A stretch of 64,000 nt of DNA from Anniella stebbinsi (GCA_029215795.1 JARDYH010000004.1:201238017-201302016); one strand, 5' to 3'. Positions 43,990 through 56,021 are shown, counted from the first letter of the stretch. Program-made: numbers and translations. The notes: a model not told the origin generated them from the sequence alone.

Positions 43990-45230
43990 CAGCATATTTG
44001 GTAATAATATTCTTTATCAAAATATTCTTTAAATTGCTGACTTCACAGCACGTTATATTCCCTAAATCTCTCCTGGTATTGTTTCTTGGATGATGAATTT
44101 AGCAATTGTATCACAGTGTCTTTTGAAACTATCAAATAATCTTTTCTCCCACCGAGGTCCTTTACCCACATTCTCACATCTCTAAGAATATGATTTCTGC
44201 AATATACCTTAAGAATCTGAGGGAATTTCTCTTGCAAAGGTTGAACAATGCCCCTTTCTCGGTCTGTTACAAGGGTATTTTTTCCCATGTCTCTTTCCAG
44301 TTTTGAAAGTATTTCACACAAAAATCTTGATGGTATGCCATAATGTTTTTGGTATGTGTGAGAAATGCAACAAGGGAGTATTGGGTCACCTTTTAAAATG
44401 ATGCTCCTCATTACTATGGGAGAGAAATAGAAATCCATGTCATAGGGACACAAGTTTTGGCAAGAGATGCATCTTTATTTGAGAGATTGAGGACAGCACA
44501 TGCCTCAGTAATGATATCAGGATATGCAGATGAAACAATGAGACTGGGCAGAAGGGTAAACTTTGTAATAAAATTTCCAAGATGGTGCCAATTTGTTTTC
44601 TCTTGTTCTGTTTGTATGATGCATTTTGCACCTGTTGGAGATTCTGTGGACGATCAATGGCCCGTACGCCTATGAGAACTGATGCGATTGTTTGTAATGC
44701 TTATAGGCTTTTAATGGTTTTTCATGTGACTCCAATGCTATTTCCATTTTTTCTAAAACCTACTTCACAGTGCCTGTTACCATGACGGGAAGGTTGGTGT
44801 AATGTTTCATCAATCAAATAGTAGATAACATACAACTTTCTAGGATCTGTGCAGTCCCTGAGGCAGAATACATATCTCTTGAAACCATGCAGTGAATCTT
44901 TCCAGGACCCATCTAGGTCCGTTAAATAGTACCTTTTTAGTACAGCTGTGTATATGTTACAAATATTGTTGATGGAAATCTGTCCCCCTTGCTACCTATC
45001 TGTACTGGTCAAAATGATAATTGTGCTTGTGCTCAGGAACGGGAAGAGGAACAGTACATGAACACCTCCCCTCTCTTTTGCAGCAGAAATGGTAATGAAA
45101 TAATTTTACTTTCATCTAGGTTTTCTTTCCTGAGAATTGCTAAAACTTCTTCCATTGGAAGATCGCTTGTTCCGACCAGTCATATATGGGTTGTTGCATG
45201 AATCCATACCTGTATCATGATAATTTGTAA
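43990..45230 (-). pseudogene. MULE-like (Mutator-superfamily) transposase remnant
   Basis: The best frame (44453-44043) carries MDFYFSPIVMRSIILKGDPI, then TLVTDRERGIVQPLQEKFPQ and VYCRNHILRDVRMWVKDLGG. The D-R-E-x-G-I block followed by C..H is the MULE transposase pattern. Upstream frames contribute YYLTDLDGSWKDSLHGFKRY and further fragments to about 45230, broken by stops. The C-terminal part and the termini are not recognised. Confidence 0.6.
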
Positions 45231-45234
45231 TCTC

Positions 45235-46480
45235 TGTACTTGTTGGCCTGATATCACAGTAATAAAAAAAAGGCTCGAAAGAATGGCGTTAAGTCGTTGA
45301 AAAGGTGGTAGGAACTGGAGGGAGAGTAAGATCAGAGGTTCTGCAAAGAAATAGGAACTCCAAACAAACCATCAAAGTCTCTATTAAGCCTCAACCTGGC
45401 TTCCAGAATCTGTTAATATGAAGACTGACTGCAGCCAGTAGGTCAAAGGTTATGAGGTCAAAGGTTGTGCAATTGTGAAAAGTATTTAGAGTCTTTCTTA
45501 AGCTTTGCCTTGGACTGTTAATATGTTACTGCCTCTTTAAGAGAATCCAACTGGAACTCTGGGAAAAGGAGGGAAAGCAGACATCAGGGCAGTTGTGTAA
45601 CAACCTTGAATGAGTGTTAGTTGCCTGTTTAGATCTGTTGGAGGGACTTTTGATGAATAAAACACGTGATTTGTTTGTATATCCCTGGATTAGGGTATAA
45701 CATAATCAATGGAAAAATGGCACAGAGAAGTGACCAGCGTTTTAAGTCAGGTTTTATATTTATATTTATATCCCAGCATCCTGCATAAAGAGCCCACTGT
45801 GGCTAACAATTTACATTAATAAATGTAAATTTGTTTACTTCCACACAAGCCTTCCCTGACTGACTGTGCTACCCAGTTTGTGCATTTTCTCTCTGTCTGC
45901 ATTTCATGTCCTCTGCCTTTTACAAGAAGGGCCAGAGTCTATATTCAGAGCATACCCCCAGGGAGCCTGAGTACCTGGCTCTCCAGTCAAGAAGTGAGCT
46001 TAATAGGGTTGTTTTTGCTTCTCGGAGTACAACCTCTCTTCATCCTGTTTCAATGTTTTTCTCTGCTTTCTTTGGTTTCTCGTCTAGTAGTTTAAATGGT
46101 TTCTGAAACTTCATCTTCTAATATTTCTGTGATAACTTCTGACTGTTCGTCACAGTCTTCATATTCTTACTTTTCTTTGGCCCATTAACTTCTTAAAGAG
46201 GCTTCTTGGTCTTAATAGATCCCTCACTCATTGTTGTAGTATGAAATATGGAATAAAGGTAAATTTTGAGCAATTACCTTATTGTCAAACATAGACTCAA
46301 TTTTCCCTAATTTTTTTGCAATTACAGTTAGTAGCCCATTACATTGGAACAAATGCCTTAACCAAATCCAATTCCTTAATTATGGTATTAACATAATCTA
46401 TTGGTTTCTCCTCCTTTACTCCATGTACTCAATGTGTTTTCTTAGTCAGGACTAGCAGTTTTTGGATACTGCAAAAATTC
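45235..46480. other. No gene recognised
   Basis: AT-rich, no array, no supported ORF. It may be the remaining body of the MULE-like element. Confidence 0.4.
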
Positions 46481-46765
46481 ATTGAATCTCCAAGATTTTT
46501 TGATTTTCCCATTTCGCTAACCAATTAACGGTTTTAGCAAAAGCAATTCCTGATGCTAAATCAGCAGTGCCCTCTGTCTGAACTTCTAAGGACCAGTCAA
46601 GAACAGAATTTGAAGAAGATGCATTAGTATGTACCGCTGGAGAGAACTAAGATGAAATTTTTGTTTGTCTCTTCCTTTTTGAGGGCATAACATCCTCAAC
46701 TGGAGGAGAAATACCCAAATTTCTATAAGCTTGTCTGGTAAGGATCATTTTGGTTTAATACCCAA
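46481..46765 (-). pseudogene. Short ORF remnant, unidentified
   Basis: One minus-strand frame reads SVLDWSLEVQTEGTADLASG and then AFAKTVNWLAKWENQK before breaking. Composition is protein-like, perhaps the N-terminal part of the MULE-like protein. The pogo element is inserted directly beside it. Confidence 0.25.
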
Positions 46766-47266
46766 ACTACCGTATTTTTCGGCGTATAAGACGACCGGGC
46801 GTATAAGACGACCCCCAACTTTTCCAGTTAAAATATAGAGTTTGGGATATACTCGCCGTATAAGACTACCCCTCTTCCAACGCACACCAAATAAAAATTA
46901 AAAAAACATCAGCATATGGTAATTTTAATTCAAATGCTTATGACATGCAGGTACTTAGCAGGAAAACTGTCACTTATAAACATAAGGCTGTTTGTCATCA
47001 AACATGTAAACATAAAACAGTGCAAGTGGATTAAACTTTTCCTAATTCACTCGAAAGCTGAAAGGAAAGATAAGACAATAAACCCATGGGAGCTGCCATG
47101 CTGTTTGTTTTCTAAGCTGTCAACCTGGAACTGATGATGATAGGAAGAAGATAACAAACAATAGAGAGAGAGCAAGTGCCGGGCAAGTCCCTGGCGAGTT
47201 AGCAATGCCCATCATAACTGCAAGCTACGGTATTTTTACAGGTTTTGCTGGCGTGACAGTTTCCCT

Positions 47267-48622
47267 TTAAAAGCCTTCAAAATCCTCCTGTTCGTCATCT
47301 GATATCATAAGTACATCAATGACATCTTGTGATACATTTGTAAGGCAGTCATCGTATGGATCGAATTCCGTATCAGATGGTGTGGTCTCAGCTTCGGCTT
47401 CCTCTTCCTCTTCATCTTGCCACAAGTAGTCGTCCTCCATACCATCTAATGAATTTGATATGCCACACTTCTTGAAAGACTTGATTACTGTTTCTGCAGC
47501 AATATCATTCCAGGCTTTTATGACAAACTTGCACAAAACATCCAACTGTGGAGCACGCATGTTTCCTCCTTTTGTGAATGACTTTTCCCCGCTAACCATC
47601 CATTCATTCCACTGTTCTCGAATGCGATCTTTAAATGGCTTGTTTAGGCACACATCCAGTGGCTGTACCAACGATGTCAATCCTGCAGGAATAACTGCCG
47701 CATCTGTGTTTAGTGTTGCAAGCCTTTGCTTGGTGCTGGGAGTTAAATGAGCCCTGAACATATCCCACACCAGTAGACTACGTTTTTGAATAAGTCCACC
47801 TGGTCGCCTGCTCCATACATTATCAAGCCATAGCTTTACCCCTTCTTCATCCATCCAGCCTTTTTCATGCACATGTACAAAACAACCAACAGGGAACTTG
47901 AGTTTCGGCATTGTTTTTCTTTTAAAAATAATCATTGGTCTCAGTTTGGCGCCATCAGCTGTGCATCCTAGTACCACTGTAAAACTGGACTTCTCATGTC
48001 CTGTTTTAATTAAAATTGTTTTTTCACCTTTTTGATGGACAGTTTTATTTCCAATCATATCAAAATTCATTGGAGTTTCATCCATATTTCCAATACTACT
48101 TAACGCATAGCCATGTTTAGTGCGCTGTTGTATTACGTATCGATGGAAACTATTTACTTTGCTATCAAGATCTGCAGGTAATTTTTGGGCAATTTTCGTC
48201 TTTTGCCTCAGTACCATATTATGCCTTCCCATGAATCTAGTACACCAGGATACAGTGGCCTTAAATCTGTTGCTGTGATCTGGGTTAGATTTGGCCCACT
48301 GAAGTGCAAACAAACGTATTTTATTTCGTGTCACTACATAACCGTTTTGGCGATGCTCATTCACCATGTCTGCTACATGTTCTTCGAGTTCTGGCCAATG
48401 TGGGGTGCCTCTTCTTAATGCACACTTATCCCTTGGCATACTCTTTAATGCTTTTTCATTTGCTTTCCAGTCCCGAACCATCTTTTCTGTTACTCCATAT
48501 TGTCTTGCAGCAGCGCAGTTATTATGTTCCATGGCAAAGTTTACAACTTTAAGTTTGAAACTGGCTTCATATTTCTTTCTTCTTGCTGGAGGAGCCATGA
48601 TGGGGTTTTGACTGTTGGACAT
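47267..48622 (-). CDS. pogo-type DDD transposase, intact
   Basis: The 451-codon ORF is uninterrupted. Residues about 17-60 (YEASFKLKVVNFAMEHNNCA...VRDWK) form a Psq/Brinker-type helix-turn-helix and about 75-140 a CENP-B-type second DNA-binding domain ending WCTRFMGRHN. The catalytic triad is visible as NMDETPMNFD (D181), LLVWDMFRAHL (D287) and VQPLDVCLNKPF (D323), giving DD35D spacing typical of pogo/Tigger. The tail is acidic (DEEEEEAEAE) and ends with VIDVLMISDDE, a SUMO-interacting-motif-like sequence. It would cut and paste the surrounding element at TA sites. The absence of any stop suggests recent activity or very recent insertion. Confidence 0.95.
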   Translation of the reverse strand: MSNSQNPIMAPPARRKKYEASFKLKVVNFAMEHNNCAAARQYGVTEKMVRDWKANEKALKSMPRDKCALRRGTPHWPELEEHVADMVNEHRQNGYVVTRNKIRLFALQWAKSNPDHSNRFKATVSWCTRFMGRHNMVLRQKTKIAQKLPADLDSKVNSFHRYVIQQRTKHGYALSSIGNMDETPMNFDMIGNKTVHQKGEKTILIKTGHEKSSFTVVLGCTADGAKLRPMIIFKRKTMPKLKFPVGCFVHVHEKGWMDEEGVKLWLDNVWSRRPGGLIQKRSLLVWDMFRAHLTPSTKQRLATLNTDAAVIPAGLTSLVQPLDVCLNKPFKDRIREQWNEWMVSGEKSFTKGGNMRAPQLDVLCKFVIKAWNDIAAETVIKSFKKCGISNSLDGMEDDYLWQDEEEEEAEAETTPSDTEFDPYDDCLTNVSQDVIDVLMISDDEQEDFEGF

Positions 48623-49198
48623 TTGTATACTGTACTGTATGTACTGGTGCTATACTGTATGAACAGGTACAGCACCCGCCCTATGAATTATGCTGCAGAA
48701 TCAATGCATTTATAACCAAAAGCTACAGAATCTCTATCCACAGTAAAACAATTGGTGGCATAATAAAATCCAAATGATGCAAGGATGCTGGGAAGCAATT
48801 TGAGTCTCTGGAGGCTTAAGATGAAATCACCAAGAGTTGGCTATGCCCATCCGCGACTGTCAGTAGAACTGCCTGGCAATTCTGTGCTTTCACACCCCAA
48901 GGCACACAGGGTATTGTTCTTTACACTCCAGATCCTGCCGTTAACAAGTTGAGCCACAATTTCTAATGCACTTTGTTCATTGAATAGGGGAAGTTCAATC
49001 CCAACCTAGGTTTCCAGGATGAACACATTTCCACAGTAAAGAAGGGCTGGCCACTTAGTAAGAACAAACCCTCATGCAGATATTGCTTCCCAGGGGTATC
49101 TTGTGCATTTCCAGCATGCTACCTGAAGAGTGGAAAGCAATGAGTCAGAAGATGGATGCTAACCTTCTTGCAACAGGCGGACACAATGACCCTGTTCA

Positions 49199-49342
49199 GA
49201 CAACACACTAACGGTGGTTAAGCATTTTGAGCTAACCGTGATGACTACTGTACATAACCACGGTTTAAACATGCTCACTAACCATTTGCTGCAAAAGGGT
49301 TAGCAGACTAACTGTGGCTTAGTGTGTCATCTGAACAGGGTC
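49199..49342. mobile_element. Palindromic MITE (GACCCTGTTCAGA termini) nested in the pogo element
   Basis: Ends GACCCTGTTCAGA and TCTGAACAGGGTC are perfect inverted repeats 144 bp apart, with a further inner repeat ('ctaacggtggttaag' / 'ctaactgtggcttag'). No coding capacity. No convincing target duplication, so hAT or Harbinger origin stays open. Confidence 0.8.
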
Positions 49343-49829
49343 ATTTTCACAAAATATCATTTTTGTGCAATTGTTCAACATTGAAAATGTGCTTTCTAAT
49401 TATTCCTATATTTATTAGGGACAGTGCTTGTCTTCTAGTACCTATCCCTGGTCAATCACAGCTATTTTTTCTCTATTTGGCTTTTCTGGGATGCATATGC
49501 ACACCGCCCCAATGTTGCTGGTATGCATACACATGTGTCATGCATTCAGTTTGCAGGACCATAGTAGGGGTACTCTGAGGTCTGAAGAGCAGTGACACTC
49601 AATGTCTGTCACAGGGAGACTCACTTCATCACAGGAACATAGCGAACGCACACCTTGGGAGTAGGAGAAAAAAAGTAGGGCTACCTTCCCCGCTCACACT
49701 GGCTTAGTTGTGAAGACATTTAGCGGGGTAGGATAAAAGGCAGACTGCTCCTACCACGCTAGTCCCTCAACCACTGGCAAGGAAGGAGGAAGAAAAATGC
49801 CTCGTTTGTAGAGAGCGCCCCCCTCCTCC

Positions 49830-50460
49830 CCTCCGCGTGCCCGACGGACGTCCCGGAAAGGTAAGGGCCCTCCTCCCCTCCGCGCGCCCCCTCCTCCCCT
49901 CCGCGTGCCCCCCTCCGCGTGCCCCCCTCCCCTCCGCGTGCCCCCTCCTTACCTTTCTGGGACGCCCGCCCCCATCTGGCGCCGGTGGCTACTACCAGCG
50001 GGCTTCGTGGCCTGCTCCAGGGTGGCGCGCCGGGTGATGTCATCACCCAGCGCGCTACTCTAGAGCAGGCTGCGAAGCCCGCTGGCAGTAGCCGGCGCCG
50101 GACGGGAGCGGGCGTCCCGGAAAGGTAAGGGCCCCCCTCCTCCCCTCCACGCGCCCCCTCCTTACCTTTCTGGGACGCCCGCTCCCATCTGGCGCCGGCG
50201 GCTACTGCCAGCGGGCTTTGCGGCCTGCTCTAGAGTAGCACGCCGGGTGATGACATCACCCGGCGCGCCACCCTGGAGCAGGCCGCGAAGCCCGCTGGTA
50301 GTAGCCGCAGGCGCCGGACGGGAGTGGGCGTCCCGGAAAGGTAAGGGCCCCCTCCTCCTCTCCGTGCACCCCCTCCTCCCCTCCGTGCGCCCCCTCCTTA
50401 CCTTCCCGGGACGCCCGCTCCCGTCCGGCGCCGGCAGCTACTGCAGCCCCCCTCCGTCTG
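49830..50460. repeat. GC-rich palindrome module, two units, inside the pogo element
   Basis: Cores 'gggtgatgtcatcaccc' (50032-50048) and 'gggtgatgacatcaccc' (about 50245-50261) are centres of palindromes whose arms contain cggcgcgcc, 'gagcaggc', 'ggcgccgg' and outer 'ggtaaggg' / 'ccttacc'. The arms are homologous to the 28375-29315 array, with the outermost ~20 bp diverged ('gggacgcccgctccc' instead of 'cccggcccggcggctccc'). Confidence 0.9.
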
Positions 50461-50547
50461 TCCTATACCGGCATATAAGACGACCCCCGACTTCAGAGAC
50501 GATTTTCCAAGGTTAAAAAGTCGTCTTATACGCCGGAAAATACGGTA

Positions 50548-52140
50548 GATAATACATGAAAGGCATTTAAAACAGAGTTAAAATAAGGTCAGTCCTTTGT
50601 TAATACCTTATCAAAGCAATTACCATTTAAAGTCAGTATACCAAAAATAAGAGTAAAAAAAACCAAAAACGCCTGATCCAAGGTACCCAGAAGGTGAAAA
50701 CAATGAGGTAATAGTTCTTATTCTGCATTGCAGAACCGTCTTGTCTATCATTCAGTCCGTCTTGCTAATTACTGCTTGTCACCACTCCTTGAGCCGATCT
50801 ACACAGCACGTTTATGATGTTGTATTTGGGTTTTCATGACGCTGTGGGTCACACGACGTTACATTGGGTCGTGTTATATTCACCGCATATGTTTTCATAA
50901 CGTAATGAATTGTAAAGTTTCATTTTAAGTATATGTCGTATTATAGGGTATGGTGTGTTCAGTCTTACCATGGTAATTCCTGTAGTTCGAAAACTGTATC
51001 CTCCAATGGGATCTAAGGGTTGTGCTTTGAAACTTCTGTTTCCGTTTAGGGACGGCGTTATGTTACTTTCATTTTTGGATTCAGATCCGGACTGATGTGA
51101 CACGCCGTACATTGCTTCAAACCAAGTAAGTGCATTATTGGTTAAAAAACACTTTACTTTACACGCTATAATTAAAAAACTAATATTGTTAATTCTCCTA
51201 CAGTATGTTAACGTACGTACTTCCTTTAGCGTGAATGTTTTAGAAATATACTGCCTTCTCTTTAATAACTCAAAGTAATGGTACATATTTATATTTTATT
51301 ATGTCTTTAATAATTACAAATGAACTTCTAATAGGTTTACCAAATCTCCCAGTGTTTCATGGTCCTAACATCGTAAAATGCGGTGATCAGGTCCAACATT
51401 GGGGAGGCGGGGGCGGGGAAAACTGTGGAAAATGTCGCCTTTCCTCCCTAACTAAATTACCCTCGTTGCTCCCCATTTACCAGCCTCGCCATCAAAATGG
51501 TAGATTATCGGTATGAACTGTCAACAAATTCCTTCTCGTTTTGAAAAAACTGCTTTACAAAAGCAGGTTTTGCAAACCGAATAGAAAAATCTGGATGCAC
51601 CATAACGCTGAGCAAGCGTTTCCATGTTGAGCACGGTAAATGGGGAGCAACAAGGGCATTTTGAAGCAGCCTATTCCTCCTCCTTCTGATGCTACTACTG
51701 CTGCGGATCCTCACAGATATCCTGGGGGTCAACGAGCACTTGAATAAAGTTTTTGGGACATAAGGAGGAGACACAGCAGATCTGGAGATCGTGGGTGGAG
51801 CAGGAGTAGACGAAAGGTCCAAATCACATGTTTCATGGGGGCGGTTTGATAGTATGTGAGTTTACTTATGGGTGGCAGTGAATGTCTGCTTCTAGATTGC
51901 ATTTAGGGCTGCCTTTTAAAATAAATTTAATTTGTAGTGGATCTGCTATGGTTGGGTGGCCATTATGGACAGAGTTAATCCTTTACAATATCCATAGCAC
52001 ATTGCTTCATATCAGAAAGTTACTATAATCATTAAGAATTTCTATTGATTTTAAAAAAGGTGAGTAAACACTACCCATTCCGTTCTTATTACATAAATCC
52101 CCCTGGATATTACCAACGTATTTTAAAACTAAACATATTA
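50548..52140. other. Unresolved region with two minus-strand ORFs
   Basis: ORFs at 51286-50849 (145 codons) and 51822-51505 (105 codons, Arg-rich with RRRRNRLLQNAL) are longer than expected in this AT content, but I recognise no domain in either. The start of the region (50795-50950) resembles 52150-52300 in the same orientation ('tctacac', 'atgacg' words), as if two related elements began there. Confidence 0.35.
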
Positions 52141-52299
52141 ATACTTAGGGTGGAAGCTACACGTCTCTTATATGACGTGAATAAAGGGTAACGACCACTG
52201 TTTGCGCCACATGACGCACTTTGTTACGTTTTCATGTTCCATTTTAGTATATAACGTTGTAAGATATATCGTTTCTTTCTCTTTGAGTTTCGTCGTAAG

Positions 52300-52471
52300 T
52301 TGGAGCGTGTGTCCTTCCCTTGTGTAAGTCACTGGGTTTGTGATGACGTATGTTAGCCAATGAGATGTTAATGGGCGTGTCTTTAATTATTATTGTGTTT
52401 GAATCTTTTCAGTTTCCGGTGAACATTGCTTACTGTTTCAACATGCTTCGTACTTGTATGAAACTTTGAAA
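52300..52471 (+). promoter_or_regulatory. Candidate promoter and 5' non-coding exon of the SANT gene model
   Basis: CpG-containing sequence with a CRE-like 'gatgacgtatg' and a CCAAT box ('gccaatgagatg', about 52354) precedes a donor-like site AAA/GTAAGT at 52471/52472. The next good acceptor (ttttcctacag) is at 53301-53311. Confidence 0.4.
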
Positions 52472-53311
52472 GTAAGTGTAGGGTACTGTGCTTTCACGTG
52501 CTTTTGCTGTCCTATTCCAAAAGACTTTGGGAATACGGTCAGACCATTGGGCGAAGCTAGGGGAAATTGGGGCTGGCGTGGGTCACGGTGTGGCGGATAA
52601 TAGCGCTGGCAGAGCAGCGCCGAGCAACGGAATAGAGGGACAGAGCAGGTAGGTACGGGCTAAGTTTGGTGGAGTGTGTATTGCCCATGTTGATATATGT
52701 TTTCTTTGGACTGTAGACATAGGACGAACCCCAGCAACAAGCAGAACCCCCCCCCCAAATACTGCGATCCATCAATCCCAAACATAACCACGTCAATTAT
52801 CTCAGAAAACCTTCTGGGTCTGTATCTCTCCTTCGCCGTTGTCTTTCATCTATTGCTCTCTCATCCTGCTCCATGTGTACCCGAAAAGCGCCCTCAACCC
52901 TTTGGTGGCTGTTGGGTGGGGCAATGCTAAGTGGAGGCGTTTGAAAGCGGCTGCTGAGAAGTGGAAAAAACAGAGGCTCCAGTACAGTTTTAGGGTGGGA
53001 TGGGTGCCTTGGAGGGGCCGTTCTGAAATCTATGGGTGGCTGCATGGGGGTATGTCCTTGTTTCATAAGTTCATTAACACTTCCACTACCTCCCTGATTT
53101 GAAGGACGCCATTTTGGATAATGGCTTACCGTCCCAAAATGCAGCTTCTACTAGAATTAACATATTAAAAACAAGATAATCATTGCACTTCTACAGTTTT
53201 TTAATTCTACTTTAAAAATATTTTCTTGTATTTTTAAGTCTGTATTAATCTATAACAATAATTGTACTCATTTAAATAGTATTTTAAACAAATATTTAAC
53301 TTTTCCTACAG

Positions 53312-53784
53312 GTACAAATTAATAAATCATTGCAAATAAAAGTAGTAATGACTACTATCAAAGGAAGAGGTACGTCTTGGAGACACCAAGAAATCATGGA
53401 TTTATTGGATATCTGAGGTGAACAAAAACTCCAACAACAACTAAGAACAAATCATCGTAACATAGATTTCTTTGAAATCATTTCAAAGCAACTAAGACAA
53501 AGAGGACACTGTCGTACAGCAGTAGAATGCAGATCAAAAACAAAGTGCATGCATTATGAATACAGGAAAGTGGTTAACCACAACTCTAGATCAGGAAATA
53601 ATGCTACTACTTGTTCCAAAAAGAGTCGCTAGTAGCTTAAAAATCGCTAGAACCCATCCAATCAGCAATGAAGATAACCCATGTTATACACCATCAATTA
53701 CTCCTGAAACATCCAGTACTGATGCTTTGCTTTGCATCAACCTCACTCAAGATGATGATTCATTTTCAGCAAGTAATACTGAAG
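53312..53784 (+). pseudogene. Myb/SANT-like DNA-binding exon (broken)
   Basis: The exon runs from acceptor ttttcctacag to donor gaag/gtaag. ATG at 53348 begins GRGTSWRHQEIMDLLDI, then a TGA (53414-53416) where the family has Trp, then GEQKLQQQLRTNHRNIDFFE, IISKQLRQRGHCRTAVECR and KTKCMHYEYRKVV. Tryptophans, the RT(A)xEC(R) turn and the K..YR.V end match the Myb_DNA-bind_4 type SANT domain found in ZSCAN/MSANTD and transposon accessory proteins. A second lesion (TAG at 53630-53632, frameshift) precedes the S/T-rich end of the exon. The domain would bind DNA; as it stands it cannot be made from this ATG. Confidence 0.75.
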
Positions 53785-54044
53785 GTAAGACAACAGAAAA
53801 CTGCTTAAACATTTATGAAAATGTCAACTTAATTCTAAAACATTTCATTTTATTTTTTAAAAATAATATGGTAAAGCAGTGTTCAGAAGCTGTTTATAAT
53901 AGTAATTTTTTATAATTGTGTTCCCTGAAAACTATGAATTACTATGAGAAGCATGTAAACCCTTTAAATAATTAATATATCAACAGTAAACACAGATAAG
54001 TGTAAATCTGTAATGCCACAATAACAAAACTTCATCTTTAATAG

Positions 54045-54137
54045 AAACAACATCTACTGATAACTCACAATCAACTACCCGTGAAGAGATGGCAATGGAC
54101 ATAACAAACAACACATCAAGCACAGATGATGAGGATG
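54045..54137 (+). CDS. SANT gene model, mini-exon 3 (phase 1-1)
   Basis: Acceptor ttcatctttaatag, donor gatg/gtaagt. Read in phase 1 the exon is open (TTSTDNSQSTTREEMAMD, ITNNTSSTDDED): Ser/Thr-rich, ending in acidic residues. Confidence 0.6.
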
Positions 54138-56021
54138 GTAAGTGCTTCTATTTTAAAGAAATAGAAAAAAAAGGGAGAATTTAGCCTACAGAATTATTCC
54201 ACATAGATTCCTTCCCTATAGGAACCTTTATGGAGAATAGGCAGATCCTGGTCTAGGGTCAAATATATTTCTACTAAAATAATATTAGAAAATCAACATC
54301 CCCATTTAAATTGGCTAAGACTAACAGCAAGACTAACAGTAACTCTCCCTTCAACAGGCAAAACAAATCCAATGTAATTTGTGTTTAACTTACTTCAAAC
54401 TAACACTACACAAACCATCTTCAGGACTACCAATTGTTATGGTGAAGAAGAACGCTACAAGGTCAGCCTCAGGACTCATTATGATACTCTTCACGATATA
54501 TAAAAGAATAAAATTGGCTAAATATATGAACAGGAGGACAGGGCACTAGTAAGTTCAACCGTATTAGAAGAAAGGGCATTTCATGCAGCCACATTAAAAT
54601 GCAGATATTGACTGTTGAAATTCCCTATACAACACACCAGTTACTGCTGAGGCCCCAGAACAACTGTCACAAAATAAAACATTACATAACTCCCCTTCAA
54701 GAACATAATTTTTCAAAAAATCAAATAGCAAATAAATTGTATGTAATGAAATTTTAAAACAACTTCTTTGACAATATCATTGAACTTGACATTATCCAAG
54801 TTCAACGTACCACATGGTCAGCAAATGAGAAAAATAACCATCCAAAAAAACACAACATGCCCAACAAATACATTACATCAACAAGGACAATGTAGACATT
54901 AGAAAATACATTCCAATATTAATAACAATAAGCACTACCAAAATTGTTATTAACACAATGCTTGGGTTGGCTGATATTGGAGTCTGAAATTGAAATAGGG
55001 TAAAATGGCAGCAAAAAAAGGTATGGGTGGCATACAAGATTGAATACAACAATGGGTTGCAGAGGATAATGTTTCTCCCTTGTGGTAATAGCTTCAAATG
55101 CATTGCAATAGGAAACCACAATTAATTATGGGATTCTAGAAAACTGAAAAAATACTGTAGGAGAAACCCAACACATTTCAACAGGACTCAGAAGTCTATG
55201 CATGGAGGAGGCAGGAAGATCCAAAGCAGTGTGGCTGATTTATGAAAGGCAAGAATAATAATCAGCCCTTTTGGTCAACAACCTTAAGAATAGTTGTGTT
55301 CATAGCGATTCTGGTGAATGCCATACATAAAATGTTTAGCATAACAGAAAAAAATATACATAAATGTTATACTTGGGGTTGATTCTACATTAGTGCAGAA
55401 AACAGCATAGGCAGAGCCAAACCAGTTTTATATTTAAAACACAAACCAAATATGCTTTCTTTGCTGCACTCTAGTGGAAGATTACAATTATTGGAATGAA
55501 AGAAATGCCTTCCTTATTTACTCCTTGTGTTACATTGACCTAATAAAAAACTGTCTGATGATTGCTACCTCTGGCTTAACTTCTCAATTGACAGGTGCAT
55601 CTCCAGGGTGACTGTAGCTCGGAGACAAACCCGGCCAGGAAGTCTATTCCAGGAGGAATCAAGTCACATGGCACAATTGGCCTTGTCTGGTGGAGTAGAA
55701 CTCCATGAATGCTACCTGCTTCCCCATCCGTCATGCACTATATTTTGTCCTCTATAACCTAGGATTTTAATTAAGATTATAAATTCCATTATAAATATTT
55801 CCTACTAAGAACCTTCAATACTATTTCAAACATTACAAAATAAAGAATAAATAAATGGAATAGAATGAAATGGAATGGAATGGGTGGCTACAGGACCAAA
55901 GGTCTACCTTCTGTTCTGATGCCTATGACATTACAAAATACATAATTTCAAATTAATTATTAATAAACATTAACACCACTGGTTAAAATTGTAATTAATC
56001 ACTATATTAATTATTTTACAG

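Larger units (their letters stand above)
46770..50545 (-). mobile_element. Full-length pogo/Tigger-type DNA transposon
   Basis: Left end CCGTATTTTTCGGCGTATAA and right end (complement) CCGTATTTTCCGGCGTATAA are long terminal inverted repeats, flanked by TA at 46768-46769 and 50546-50547. 'cgtataagacgac' words are repeated subterminally at both ends. An intact transposase (47267-48622) lies on the minus strand. The 5' half (in transposase orientation) holds a nested MITE (49199-49342) and GC-rich palindromes (49830-50460). Length 3776 bp. Confidence 0.95.
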
